Source: Romanomermis culicivorax (lineage: Eukaryota > Nematoda > Enoplea > Mermithida > Mermithidae). From it: a stretch of 64,000 bases of DNA. This document shows positions 11,239 through 22,883 of this stretch, in pieces. The number at the start of each line of letters is the position of its first letter. The stretch's first letter is position 1. The DNA lies in the NCBI GenBank assembly GCA_963922205.1, contig CAWUHX010000333.1:271665-335664 (forward strand). Direction: 5' to 3'. A model generated the notes under the pieces. It ran no database searches. It was not told the origin of the DNA and saw nothing but the letters and a program-made list of their open reading frames with translations. The translations under genes were made by a program, and so were the position numbers.

Positions 11239-12474
11239 CTGGAAAATGGTAGCTATTTTGATCAGTGGGAGTCGAGCTGCCGAAATATTCACTGCGATCA
11301 TGATACAGTTTGTCTCGATCAGTTCGCATGAGTATGATACAACCCGGCTGGATAGGACCGTTGATTTTTTCCCAATCAAGCAGATCATTAACATTCAATC
11401 TGTAGTCGATATTTCGAGCCGATTGGTTGGACACATCGATGACGCATGCTGGTCCGATTAAATTTGCCAATTCGACCAAAAAAACATTTGATTCATTAGT
11501 ATGGAATTATGCATGAACTGTAAAGAATTGTAGCTGGTAACTTTCTTCACATTCAACAGGGATCCGTAGAACAGAAATTTTCATAAACAAGCTGAGTGTC
11601 TTTCCATTTTCAAAAACGGAACGCACTTTAGTCGTTGGACTATAGCAAGATATAGCAAGCAATAAATTCAAATCGATGACAAAAAAATAAGAACGTCTCA
11701 AGGTTGTTTTTATGGTTCAACCAAGTCTGCCAAAAATCTTGTTGTGATGAGATAAATACAAAACGGACTGACAAGCTGTATTTTTGTAGATTGTTATCGT
11801 TAGAGAATGGCACTGTTTTTGAGACATGTCCGAAGATTGCCCTGATTGACAGAAATGTGAAAAGATTACATGCAAACCTTTTTATGGGCGCGAACTTCGA
11901 AATTCACAATTTGTCTTTGTTGGTTGCTTACTTTATCGACTGATGAACCATTTTCGGAAAAGTGAGACGGAGCGTCCAAATGAGTGCCGCCGTGTTCAGC
12001 CGTATGGAATTTATAAGCCTCGTAGTGATAACCAGCAGGTTTCACTGTGCCTGAGAATAAATGCTTTTTACATTCAGGAGCATACAGGAGACACTTTTTC
12101 ATCTTCCCTGAGCTTCGCTTCATACGAAACTCTTGTTCAGAATGCCTCGATACTTGGATAATTAATTAATCCACTGATAACAGCCTTATATGGATAAATT
12201 ATTGTGATCTTTGACAGAAGAAAGAGCATCCATTTGATAGGTTCCCAAATGACGTCTTACCATTGAACACTGTACTCATTTTGAATTTCTCCATAGCATC
12301 CCAATATTGCGTGCTTTCTGGGGAAAAATCATGTGTCAAGTCGACTACGAGGCATTGCGGCTGAGATGCAGGCCGCGTGTGGATAGTTTTCAGGAATAAA
12401 AGTGTTGAAGCTACGCCAAATATCAAATTCATCAACAGTTGTAGGAACATCTCGCCAATCTTAAAATACTGCAT
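11239..12474 (-). pseudogene. Cyclase-family metal hydrolase (kynurenine formamidase-like), incomplete
   Basis: Three exons are recognisable. Exon 1 (12474-12261) encodes a hydrophobic N-terminus (signal peptide or anchor; alternative start at 12450) and LVVDLTHDFSPES. Exon 2 (12050-11932) carries the metal-binding signature HGGTHLDAPSHF. Exon 3 (11476-11239) encodes LIGPACVIDVS, NDLLDWE and HDRSEYFG, all typical of the family. Introns 1 and 2 start with GTAAG; intron 1 ends TTCTCAG. No AG exists in the 30 bases before exon 3, so its acceptor is missing or non-canonical. After the donor at 11238 (GTGAAC) the C-terminal third of the family is not found; a MITE occupies the following DNA. Family members hydrolyse N-formylkynurenine or related cyclic amides with a divalent metal. 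I judge this to be a decayed or truncated gene, although a distant last exon cannot be excluded. Confidence 0.6.
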
Positions 12475-12793
12475 AATTTGAATTGAGAATTTTGAATAAT
12501 AAGAAATGATGCAGTACCAATTTCACAAGATCTTTTGATTTGTTGGTGACCTCTGTTATACTCTGCACAATAAATTTAAATTCTTCCGTGAACAAAAGTA
12601 CGTGTAACGGTTCTCGCACGCTGGGTGATAACTGCTCTACCACCGACTGCACAGCCCTGCATTGCCTGCTGCGACTGCAGCAGTGCCCGTCCCAAAATTC
12701 CAGGCCTGGGCCCGTGACTTGAATGCGCAACATCAAGTCTATGGGTTCAGAGGAAAACGCACGATTGCATCTGTTGTGCATCGTCACACACAT
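12461..12793 (-). CDS. Unrecognised coding-like exon upstream of the cyclase-family gene
   Basis: A 110-codon frame, GC-richer than its surroundings, with protein-like composition (for example IDLMLRIQVTGPGLEFWDG and VVEQLSPSVREPLHVLLF). It overlaps the start of the cyclase-family gene in another frame. No known domain. It may be an exon of a separate minus-strand gene, but splice sites were not resolved. Confidence 0.25.
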   Translation of the reverse strand: MCVTMHNRCNRAFSSEPIDLMLRIQVTGPGLEFWDGHCCSRSRQCRAVQSVVEQLSPSVREPLHVLLFTEEFKFIVQSITEVTNKSKDLVKLVLHHFLLFKILNSNYAVF

Positions 12794-13679
12794 GGAAACC
12801 AGCTACGAGGTATGGGCATATACCACCAAAGTCATGAGTGAAAATCAAAATTTTTCCTTTTTTCAATCATTCGGGACAGAAATCAAAATTATTGACTTAT
12901 GCAAGCATGGACATTGCGCCGCGTGATACATTCAAGATTATTCAGCCAGAGATACGGACAGTAAATCACCTCAGCAATTCGCTCCTCGCAATTCGCCCCC
13001 AGTATATTGCCCCCACGGCAGTTCGCCCCTGGACAATTCGCCCCAGTAAATCAACCCAGCAATTCGCCCCCAATAATTTGCCCTTACTGCAGTTCACCCC
13101 TGGGCAATTTTACTAAGTAATTGGCCCCCAATTCACTCTTTTAATAAAAAAGATCATTAAAAAATAATTCCACTAGAGATTTCTTCTAGCCGAAATAGCA
13201 TGTTTATTCATGAATTCTGCGTGCAGAGTGCAAGTACTATGTACAAGAAGAAAAAGATCTAACAACAATGTTCCAAATAAAGGTCCACAAACAACTTTTT
13301 TAAGCTTTCTTTGAGTATAAGATTTTTCTTACTCGTCCCGTTAGTACCAAGTCTCTATGAGCCTTTTTTAGTCGTACAGTCAGCAACGCAGGCGTTCTGG
13401 AACTAAAGTGATTGGTTGTTTTTTCCACTTGAACCAAAATATGTGGTTTTGAGTTCAAAACAAAAGCTTGCAGCCAAAGTTATGTCTGAAAATGATCAAT
13501 TTGGACCAAAAATGTGTGAAAAATGTCAACACTGGCAAATTACAAATTCATATTTTTTGAAGTCTGTAATGATGATGTTCCAATCCCCAGTAACCATGTC
13601 GAATTTTAGTCTGATGGCGTCAATACTTTGGAGAATTTACACAGTGTTTTCACGGATATCATAAGTAAAATTGCGAGTC

Positions 13680-13870
13680 ATTTATGTTCATTTGTTTTTT
13701 CTGTTTTTTGTTCTTTTTTCGTTTACTTTTTTCCTGTATTCCTCTTTTTCTCTTTCTTCTTTCTTGTTTGGTTTCTTATTCTATTTTTTTGATTCTTTTT
13801 TACTTATTTTCGTTTTCTTCTTTTTTCGTTTATATTTTTCTTCTGTTCAATCTTTTTATTTCTTACACTG
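13680..13870. repeat. Pyrimidine-rich low-complexity tract
   Basis: Long T/C-biased stretch. The plus-strand frame through it is a Phe/Leu/Ser run caused by base composition, not a membrane protein. Confidence 0.8.
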
Positions 13871-14283
13871 CAAAGTTTTCGTTAAAAAGATAATAAAAAA
13901 CACGATAGAGTCAATACAGTCACACGTAGAATAATTGTGATTCTTTGTAACACTCTTAACTGCTCTCTATAGATCCCGATAAAAAGTTACAAGAAATGAA
14001 GCTGGAAAGGGAAAATATGCAAGAAACCAGAAAATAGAAGAAAAAAGTCAATCTAAAAAAAGAATTAAAAGGAAAACAGAGGAGACTGGGCGAAGTGAAA
14101 AATTATCTTTTATCTCCTTTAGGCTTCACACAAAATACTGTTACCTAAAGGGGAAAATGTCTGGAAATATATTACATAACATAGCATGTAGTTGCTTTTA
14201 AATCTAAAACTTAGGTAAGATATTAGTACCAGTGGTGAATTACCAGGGGTGAATTGTGTTGGGGGTGAATTGTTCGAGGGCGC

Positions 14284-16817
14284 ACCCAGGGTTTTTTTTA
14301 AATTTTTTCTGGACAGGCCAATTGGCTTCTAGGGTCAAAATTTTACAGGCCAATCCGTACTTCAACAAGTCAAAACTAAAAAGCTTGGAAACGAATGTGG
14401 GAGTATAAAAACAATGTTTTTTTCAACAAATTTATTTGAAAAACTCTTCAAAGTCACAGTAGAAGCCCACACAAATCATTTTAATACATTCTCAATGAAA
14501 CAGAATAATAAGGCTCACATATTAGATTAGTCATTATTCAAATCAATCATCAAGGTTATATTTTCCAAAAGTCAGGTGGCCATGTGCAACTTGAGAAAAA
14601 AATTTGGCTGCAAGGATTAGTTTTTGGCTGCTCACTCTAAAATTGATAAATTTGCTCAATTTCATCAGGAAAATGATTAAAAGTTACTTCCCTTGTATTT
14701 CATCTACCTCGCGTCATATCCAGAATTTTAAAACTGTGTAACATACATGCTAACGCAGTACTGCAAATATATAGTGTACACTATGTGATAATCATTATTA
14801 AATATTATTTCATTTCTTAATCTATCGTCTCAAGGGTGTCTGGGATTCACACCCGAACATTCCTGTAAAATTATGTGAAGTACTTTATTTTGATCCTTCC
14901 ACACCCCAGTAGCCGCTATTGACCCAATTAAGACGCCCCAATTAATTTGCACATCAGCAGCTGGTCCCCTAGAACCTACACTAAAGTGTGCATTCCATGG
15001 CTACATTTATTTCTCATAAAAATCGTAAACAATACCTGCACACAGTAAAAAGTAAACGCCCCGCCAGACAGTAGTCTCAAGTGGAACGGAAGTGATAGTC
15101 CCACAAAACATGTGTACACAGAAGAAATAGATACAGAGGCACGCACAGAAGCACAGAGGTGTGGCTAAGCCCACCGTAGGAAGCAAGCATAAGGAAAACA
15201 TGAAAAGCATACAGTACTAGGAAAGCATTGGAAGGCATGACCAAACTAGCGAGAAGAATGAAGCAAGAAGCAGTGATTGGCGGAAGAAGATTGACGAAAA
15301 CGAGACCTCCCGCGACGCCAAGGGAGTGGCCACAGAAGCCGTATTTAAAGAGAAGCAAAGCATGATTTCATCAGAATTTAGATTGGTGATTTTCCAGCAT
15401 TTATTTGCAAGCATCTTTTTGTGTTGAGAAAGCGAGAATTCGAAGCGAGACGCGAGTTCATTTGCAAGCATTTGTTTTGTGTATTGTCAACGAGCAAAGC
15501 GATCGTCAATTTCATATTATTATTATTATCGTTGTTGTGTCCCTTAATCGCCCCGTTTGTCCACCATCGCCGTTCTTTGGAACAAGTAAAGTATCACTAA
15601 GAACTGGTTGTTACAACTGAATTTCCTGAGTTTTGGGATAAAAATCAAAAGGCTAGCTGAAGCAACTTGTTCGGCGCCAAGCACGGAAAATTTTGAGGCC
15701 TTAAAAACGTTGAAAAATTAATTTTTTCACCACATTCTTCTGCAGTTACTGATGATCGATCGTGATGTTTTCACCATTTGGCTGGCAAAAGCGTTCAATT
15801 ATTTTCTAACATTTTCAACCTAATATATCTAGAGCCAGTAATTTACCATTCATAATTATTTATTATTGTTTTCGAATGTGTAAAGCATAAAAAAGCGCGA
15901 TAGGTATTTTACTTCGGACTTGGATTTCGGTAATTAATGCCAGCGCTTAGCATCGGAAGAAATTTTTGGATTTTGATATTCTATAGCATTGGAAAATGAA
16001 TATTTTTAGTATTTATTTCCTGCATGAAAGGTCTGATTTTCTAATGAATTCAATGTGTATTCAGTCCGGCAAACTAAAATTCAAAAATTACGCAAGCAAC
16101 AAAATTTCAAAATTTATGCAAGCAACAAAATGGCTTCTACAGACAGAAGAACCTCTGCCATTTTCCCATACTGATGATGTTTTAATCATTTTGCACATGC
16201 AAAAAGTTATGGTCACGAAAGTCGACAATTCTAAAGGACCACAAAACAATTTTATGAAAATTATCCAGAAAAGTCTGGGCTTTCATTAAATACGTTAAAA
16301 ATTAATAGAAGTTCAAACATTCATCCATAACATGCTGATGTTTAAAAGCTATAAGCATAAGCTAGGCCGATATTTTCCAACCGCACAACAGAAATGATAC
16401 CAAGAATCATAAATGATTTGAAATCCGGTGCGAAGCGCCGGAAAATTTTTTGGTATTTTGTTTTAGAACGCATAAAAGTGCATAGTCGGTTTTTTATAAA
16501 ATACTTCCAAATAGAAAAGTGACACAAATCAGCTGTCGTCAAATCGTTTACATTTAGCTCTTACGGTAAAATTTTTCATTCGAAAAATTGTTGAGCGCTA
16601 GATCAGTGTGCTCACAAATTTCCAGTACTATACGATATATTGTTTATTAGAAAATCACGAAAATCTGAAATACTACTTGCTTTCCACTTTCATAAGCATT
16701 TCAAGAAAAACGGACTATAATTTTTACAAGCCAATTTGGCTTGTGCCCCTAAATTTTTAGGAGCCAATCAGAATTTTCAGGAGCCATGGCTCCTAATTGG
16801 CCTAAAAAACCCTGGGC
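14284..16817. mobile_element. Non-autonomous DNA transposon with CCCAGGGTTTTTT ends
   Basis: The left end reads CACCCAGGGTTTTTTTTA followed by AGGCCAATTGGCTTCTA. The right end is its inverse (CCAATTTGGCTTG to AAAAAACCCTGGGCG). The interior has no transposase; open frames such as 15077-15358 minus show no domain. It contains a degenerate mini-hairpin copy at about 15672, another at 16425-16441, and a MITE family 1 copy at 16481-16718. Its position within the AATTCGCCCC array shows it inserted after that element. Confidence 0.55.
16481..16718. mobile_element. MITE family 1 copy (CTATAGTCTGTTTTT ends)
   Basis: About 240 bp with imperfect inverted ends of the form TATAGTCTGTTTTT..AAATGCTTC. Internal landmarks are AAAAGTGACACAAATC, TTTTTCATTCGAAAAATTGT and CTACTTGCTTTCCACTTT. 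The TA at each tip suggests Tc1/mariner-type TA target duplication. There is no coding capacity. Confidence 0.8.
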
Positions 16818-17304
16818 GAACTGCAGTGGGGGGGGGGCGAATTACTGGGGGCGAACTATGGGGGACGAATCTGGGATGCCGAATTATTGGGGCGAATTGT
16901 TCTAGAACCATTCAGTGCAACCTTTGTAAATAGTAACCAATAAAAGTATATCGTCACAAACTACGCTTTTCGCCTAAATATGTGAACGTAATTTTCGTAT
17001 TTCCGTATCTATCAGTTTTCGACAAATGAAACCTTCGACATTCTGCACCCACGCCAAAATTGTGATAAAACAAGTTATGTTTACCAACTGATAAAACTGA
17101 ATAGAAGGCTTTAGACAATTGAAAAACTATCGATATCATAAACTGCTGTTTCGATTCACCGAGTACACAATGATTACTGCAAACATCATATACATGAATT
17201 TCAACGAGCATGAAAAACTAACATCATCAACTGCTCTGACATCCGCCAGTTTGCTGGTTTTTATAAGAAATTCAGATCATATTATGACCTTTAATTTGAA
17301 ACTA

Positions 17305-17510
17305 TAGCCTGTTTTTTTACAAAAACGTTTTCTACACATAACTTCTATTGTTGAATTTTTCACATACACACAAAACATAGTTGATAGTCAGTTGGATATG
17401 TTAAATTTTCAATCTTATGTCTCAAAATGGTTTGACAGAAAGAAAGTCGCGTGTATATGAAATACCACTTTCAATTTTACTATTTGAAGCATTTCAAGAA
17501 AAGTAGACTT
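17305..17510. mobile_element. MITE family 1 copy, diverged
   Basis: Starts CTATAGCCTGTTTTTTTAC and ends near AAGCATTTCAAGAAAAGTAG, with the internal GAAATACCACTTTC landmark. It is shorter and more diverged than the other copies. Confidence 0.55.
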
Positions 17511-19723
17511 TCCCAGAAACAAAAGTCTTTACTAGGAAAATAAATTTTCGAAGATATTTGCATATTCCTGTCTTGCCTTGCCATGTACCTTCGTGGAGTG
17601 ACCTTAGGGCTCAGGCTACAGCGTGCTTCGATTGGCTATTTTCAACTGTGATTTGCAGTATGTATATTTATTTCCAAACCTATGTTTTGTTTTCGAATGA
17701 GCCATCTCTGTTTAAGTTAATGCGGTAAAATTTATGTCGATTAGAGAGAAATTCAGGTACGTAAACGTAATAGAGTGTACAGAGCCAACCAGATTTATTA
17801 CTGTGATTAATTTGATGTGCACAGTTTTTTCGGCATTTTTCGGCGGTATCTATTAGCCGGATACGGCGAATATAATATTTTATATTTGCAGTATACTGTT
17901 AATAGTGCTTGCTATATAAGACCTACTATTAGCCGTACGAAAAGTACAGTATATCTCATCTTACCAATTTTTTATTGATATTTCCATCTTGCGGATCAGA
18001 TTGCACATTTGTCAGCTGTTTTCTATTCAGCCTGGCACATTGCATATAGTTTATATTTTCATAATTTTCCTAATTTGTGTACAAATTTATTAAAATCCAT
18101 TCGATTTACATGATAAACTGGTCGATATCAATATATGAGGAAACTTTTGTGGCACAATATAGCTTAATTTTTCGATGATTCTGAGGATGGATTGTTATGT
18201 ACAAGCCATTGAACTTCATAATTTGCACAAAACGGCCATTTTGTTTTTTCAAACGTTGGGTTGGTGGAGATGGATAATCGTTGTCGAAAAATAGTCGGAT
18301 CAAATCCGAAAACACCTTTGCCTCTCTGTCAAACCCTTTACATTACCCATGATCTTACGCTGTTTTCTAAAAGAAAGTAACTGATCTGGTGAGTCTTGAT
18401 CATTTCTCGGAAGCCTCACTAAAATCATCAGATCTCGTCTCAACATTGTGGTTTGACACTGATGGTAAAAGATCGCTCACGATGCTTCCAGTTTTCGACA
18501 TGCTAACATCGTGTTTCAGCATTTTCTGTTTCCCAATCGAAGCTTTTTTCTACCAGTTCATCAGTTTTTGAAATAACCATCGACATAGGCTCAGATGTAT
18601 TCAGGCTATTGAAAAATTTTTTCAACTGTTCATATTGCTTTTCAAAATCTGTGAAACTTAATTTGCTGCAGACGTCACAAACTCGCTTGGCTTGTTTCAA
18701 CATTTTGTTGTATTTTTTATTTACAGACAAAATTTTATTTTTTGAACTATCTACTGCGATAGAATTTTCGGGAATTTTTTCCAACAATGGATCATGACTG
18801 AAGTTATCAGGAACAGACGCAACGAATTTAAACCGTTGGAAACGTTGTAAAATAAGGTTCAAATCAAATATTTCTAAATTTTTCGAATTTCTAACAGCTA
18901 TAATGTGACGACAAGGCAACTCAAAATGGCAGAAAAATTCACAAGAACATTTGCGATCCTGTATAATGGTATATTTGGAGTCAGAATCCGTTTTGGAAAC
19001 ATTAGTCGCTCCATCATTGTTGATGATCTGAAATTTTCGAAGGTCTCTCTGAAACAAATTATATTCTGCACTGAGCTTAGAAGCAGCAAAATCGGTGAAA
19101 TGTTTGAACAGAAATTCTTTTTGTTCTAAATGAGGGAATGTTGGGAATAGTTTTGCCTTTACATTTTTCCACATATTCCCGATGCTTTACATTGAACGCA
19201 TGCATATAAATAAATTTTATCAGATTTTCAACATTTATTACGTCTTTGATATGTTTATTTTGTGCTTCAATCTGATTAGTATCATTAATTCCAAAATTCG
19301 TGAGATTTTTCTGAAAGACATAAGCCCACATTTCTTTACAACTCATCCAGTTAGATGTGAAAATTTCTTTGAAATGACTTGGGATTAATTTATCATTCAG
19401 GAGCTCAGTCCAACTGTCATCAAAGACGTCAAACTTTCTTGCGTGTAATAGTCTTTTCAGCAACGTCAATGCACGTTCTTTGATATTCTGTAAAGTCAAA
19501 TTAGACTTGCCTATCTCACATGACTCACCAGGGGTAAACTTCATTTCCCGAACAATTTTCTGAAAATTTTGCTCGACATGAACCATACATAGTAAAACAG
19601 TTGCGTTCTGGAAAGTATTCTGAGCCGCCTTAACGGACTCAAAATCTTTGTCCAAAACAACAATTTTAGTTTTGTCCACGCTATCCTGATTACTGATTTT
19701 AAACTGTTCGAAACAAGATGTCA

Positions 19724-21145
19724 CATTAAACGAAATTGGAGGCATGTCACATTAAATGAAAACTGAACAATCACATTGATGGGAAAAACCCATGCCATAT
19801 TGATACCAATACGGCGGTGTCACTGTGAGTGACACGCTGTGACCCCATTGGGTGGCTCGCTATTATATTCGTTTCAAGAACCTAACCCAGCGGGTACTGG
19901 CTATAGGAGGGTCTATAGGGTACCTCGGTGCTGTCCTTGGGTTCTGCTGTAGAGTAATGGACAACACCGCTGGGTCAGGGGTGGCAATCCCTAGTCCCAT
20001 TCAGGGAGAATGAAGGACAAGGCTATTTATGGAATGGCCTACTGTAGGGGACCTGATTGTAAACCTAAATCCCCTTTCTGGCCCTAACCCCAGATGTACG
20101 AGGGCTACTCTAACTGAGGGGATTCTCAAGGGAAAATCGACTTAGGAAAGGGTTCTCACAAATACACCCTCAACAACAATAATCCCCTGAGGAGACTTAC
20201 CTAGTCCTTTTCTCAACTACCACTCAGCGTGGGTTCACAGGTTCACGGATCCTGGGATGACGGGAATGGGGTGATGGCAGTCCGGCTTGGGTTTGGCATG
20301 GGTCATACTGTAAAACGGGTCAGCGGGTAATGCAGGCGATCCAGGAATGGAGGGACGGGCAGGTACTAGGTGGAGGGGCAATGTATAACTCCTATGCAGG
20401 AATGCAGGCCGCGAACGCAGTCATGGACACGAAGTTGTATGCAAATTTATTAGCAATGAGGGGTGGCGGATGCAATGTATGTAAAATAATATAAAAACAG
20501 TCGATGGACACAAGACACAGAGCTAAACGCAAAAGAAAGCGATGTAGGCCCAAAAATGAGTATAAAACTAACGAAACAGGCCCTTTTAAAGGGCCTCGTA
20601 GACCTGCAGTATGCCCTGGGTGGAGCTAACAGTATGCCCTGGGCGGAGCTAACAATGCATCTTCTGCAGCGGAAATCGCTGCAGAAGATGCCTATGGTCA
20701 CATAGACATTTTCCAGTTCAAATACCTTAAGCATGGGGGCGAGTTTCACTCTCCATGCTGAACATATGAATGTCTTTTAGAGAGAATCTCCAAACTAGTC
20801 ATTTGGGGCTGCGAAACGTCGCTAGTTTTTACTGATAAGAGGTGCACGTAATGCTCCAATTATGGCCATGAGCTCGTAGAGCTTATCTGGGCGGAAATTC
20901 TAACTAATGGGTTACATACCGTAGTCTACGTGCATGACAGAAAAATAACAAAACATAACGGAAATGAAAACACAAAATGAAACAGAAATGAAACACAAAA
21001 ATGCACACAATAATGCATGTAAAATATAATGAACGAAATGCAAAAATAAGAGTAAGTGACTGTTAAACAAAAAGTGGCGAAAAACATAGAGTATCGGCAT
21101 GATGTGAATCATGTGACATTGGGCAAAATTGATCGGCATGTGACA
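19724..21145. mobile_element. Non-autonomous insertion inside the MULE transposase
   Basis: Bounded by the 9-bp direct repeat AAGATGTCA (19715-19723 and 21146-21154), splitting the transposase between its first and second catalytic Asp. Both ends carry near repeats of ATGTCACATT, inverted at the right end as CATGTGACATTGGG. The interior is GC-richer than the flanks and contains a 15-bp perfect hairpin (20657-20691), a 23-bp tandem repeat (20607-20652) and the palindrome GGCCCTTTTAAAGGGCC at 20579. No transposase. The 9-bp duplication fits MULE or a related superfamily. Confidence 0.8.
20657..20691. repeat. Perfect 15-bp stem hairpin
   Basis: GCATCTTCTGCAGCG, a 5-base spacer, then its exact inverse complement. 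It follows directly after two tandem 23-bp copies beginning CAGTATGCCCTGGG. Confidence 0.85.
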
Positions 21146-22335
21146 AAGATGTCATTAGATATTCAGTCTCTGAGCTCAAAAATGCTGCAGTAGCAACAAT
21201 GTGACTGATATGATTCTTATCTAGCCCAGTGAATAAAAAAAGAACATAGTTGATGTTGTTTAAACGATAAGTTCCATCTACTTCAACTAATTCTGGAAAT
21301 TTGATAAACCATTGATGCATGAGACTAGTTTGAAAAAAGATTATATCCACAACATTCGATTGTAGGTCTGATATAACTTTGAGATATGAGCCTGGATCAG
21401 TCTTTTTCACATTTTCAAGAAAATAAATGGTTTTGGAAACTTTGTTGGCTTTCTCAGAACTGCGAGCAGCATCTATGATGTTTCTAATATTATGATTAGT
21501 CACTTGTTTACCTTCAGTGGAGCGAATTTCCCCAGCAATTAATTTTAAATTAGCTCCCAACTGGGCTGCTTTTACAATGAAATCTCTTGCATCTCCGTCT
21601 AATCTTCTTTTATGTGGGAAATGAGACAATAATTCTTCAGAAACTTCGTGATTATGTTTAAAATTCGAGCGGCTGACTTTCGGTTTATTTTCTGCATTAC
21701 TGAAATTAATATTTAAACATCAGCTACACCCCACTGCTCCGAAATAACTTTGATTGGGTCGTAGGCCTATGCCAGTTGTCCTACAACGAATATCATTCCT
21801 GCAAACTAGAACAAGCTTTGAAAAAACAAATTTCTTTTCATCGTTATGAAAACGTTTACTGGACCCGATTGAAAATGACTGATAAGCTTCACTTTCTAGC
21901 CGTTCGATGGCTTTGACGAGATCTTGGAAGCAACCAAAAACTGAACCAGCTACTAAAGCTTTCGAAGCATCTGCAGTGCACAGGTCAATAATCTGCAGCA
22001 TTACTAATAATGCTGCAGGAAAAATAGCACTAAAAGTTATGTGAGTGAACTCGTGACCCTGACCCAAATCAAAGAAAAAAAAATCTTGAACGACTTTAAC
22101 TAGGAACAGAAATAATGCACCTATGCAAATCGTCCTTTGCGATGAAAACGCTAATCGATGCGACGCTATTGACAACAGTAGACATTGACTGTGTGGGCAA
22201 TTATGTAATCAAATGTGGATAAGACGCAGTACCTATTTTTTTCCAAGTAATTTGCAGCCAAAAACCAATATTAGAAATCAAAAATGCGGATCACTCGGAG
22301 CAATCCACTTCGTTGTATTGCTATTGGATGTTAGC

Positions 22336-22736
22336 ATACATGCACAGCATAGAAATTCTGCTGGGGGTCAGCCAGGACAGGGGGTGGAATACAAATTTTT
22401 TTTCGTTCCTGATCTAAAAAAAGGTCTTACTAAGGTTTTTTAACGTCCAAACAGCATATTTTCACAACTATGTTAGTCAGATATGAGAAATAATTTGCTT
22501 AGACAGCACTTTTTGAAGTTTTAATGTTACTCCTTTGGAATCAAGTATACTTTGTTTAGAAAAATTGTTAAACTACAGCATTGTTTCCATTTTTATAACG
22601 ACTTTTTCTTCTCTCTTGCTCATTTCCCTTCGTCAACTTCTCAATCATAGCCAGTTGAGTCAAATCTGCTGGGGGTCAGCAAGAATCTGCGGGGGGTCAA
22701 AACTCCCCACCACCCCCCACATTCATGTATGGATGT
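22336..22736 (+). mobile_element. MITE family 2 copy
   Basis: About 400 bp. Ends CATACATGCACAGCAT on the left and CATTCATGTATGG on the right are inverted relatives, with the word CTGCTGGGGGTCAG inside each end. Homologous to 51553-51932 and to a reversed copy at 10760-11117. No coding capacity. Confidence 0.7.
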
Positions 22737-22883
22737 TAGAAAGTGTACTTCTGTGTGCGTTAACTCCGTCCTGTGCTATATATTTGGTTCGCAAAGTGAT
22801 TAGCAAGTTGTACCTTTCAATAAAAAATTAGTATGATGATATATACTCTACTCTCCGTACGGCCAATAGGTCTTATATAGCAG

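Larger units (their letters stand above)
12965..16910. mobile_element. Foldback element with AATTCGCCCC word arrays at its ends
   Basis: The left end (about 12965-13140) is an array of AATTCGCCCC, CAGTTCGCCCC and related words. The right end (about 16805-16905) carries the same words inverted (GGGGGCGAATT, GGGCGAACTGCAG), with a further inverted block at 14225-14285. The words alternate with short linkers, so each end is a string of near repeats, not a simple terminal inverted repeat. The interior includes a pyrimidine-rich tract (13680-13870) and no gene. A second transposon (about 14284-16817) sits inside the right array. Confidence 0.5.
18503..22175 (-). pseudogene. MULE transposase with SWIM zinc finger, disrupted
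   Basis: Mutator-like transposase remnant read from high to low coordinates. The N-terminal part is visible from about 21960 (FQDLVKAIERLE.., then LRPNQSYFGAVGC). An in-frame TGA lies at 21720-21722. The core begins with the first Asp in ELVEVDGTYRLNNINYVLF, and is then cut by a 1422-bp insertion (19724-21145). It resumes with the second Asp in KIVVLDKDFESVKAAQ, CMVHVEQNF and the Glu in NDTNQIEAQNKHIKD. A -1/+1 frameshift near 19150 (A-rich run) leads to the SWIM finger CSCEFFCHFELPCRHI. The insertion plus one target duplication is 1431 bp, so the frame is kept across it. MULEs move by cut-and-paste with 9-bp duplications. With three lesions this copy is inactive. Confidence 0.8.

Noticed and set aside
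13671..13934. Phe/Leu-rich frame resembling a membrane protein
   Set aside because: Produced by a pyrimidine-rich tract; no codon-level or structural support.
15007..15471. Overlapping hydrophobic minus-strand frames
   Set aside because: Several frames are open over the same DNA, with no family motifs or splice context. They lie inside a non-autonomous transposon.
15660..15710. Reverse-strand TGGCGCCGAACAAG looks like an LTR primer-binding site, with a TATA-like box and LTR-like sequence upstream
   Set aside because: The motif is a degenerate copy of the local CGGCGC..GCGCCG-GAAAATTTT hairpin family, and no LTR pair or TG..CA ends could be found.
22213..22443. Plus-strand frame of 76 codons
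   Set aside because: Falls in MITE family 2 and is not conserved in the copy at 51553.
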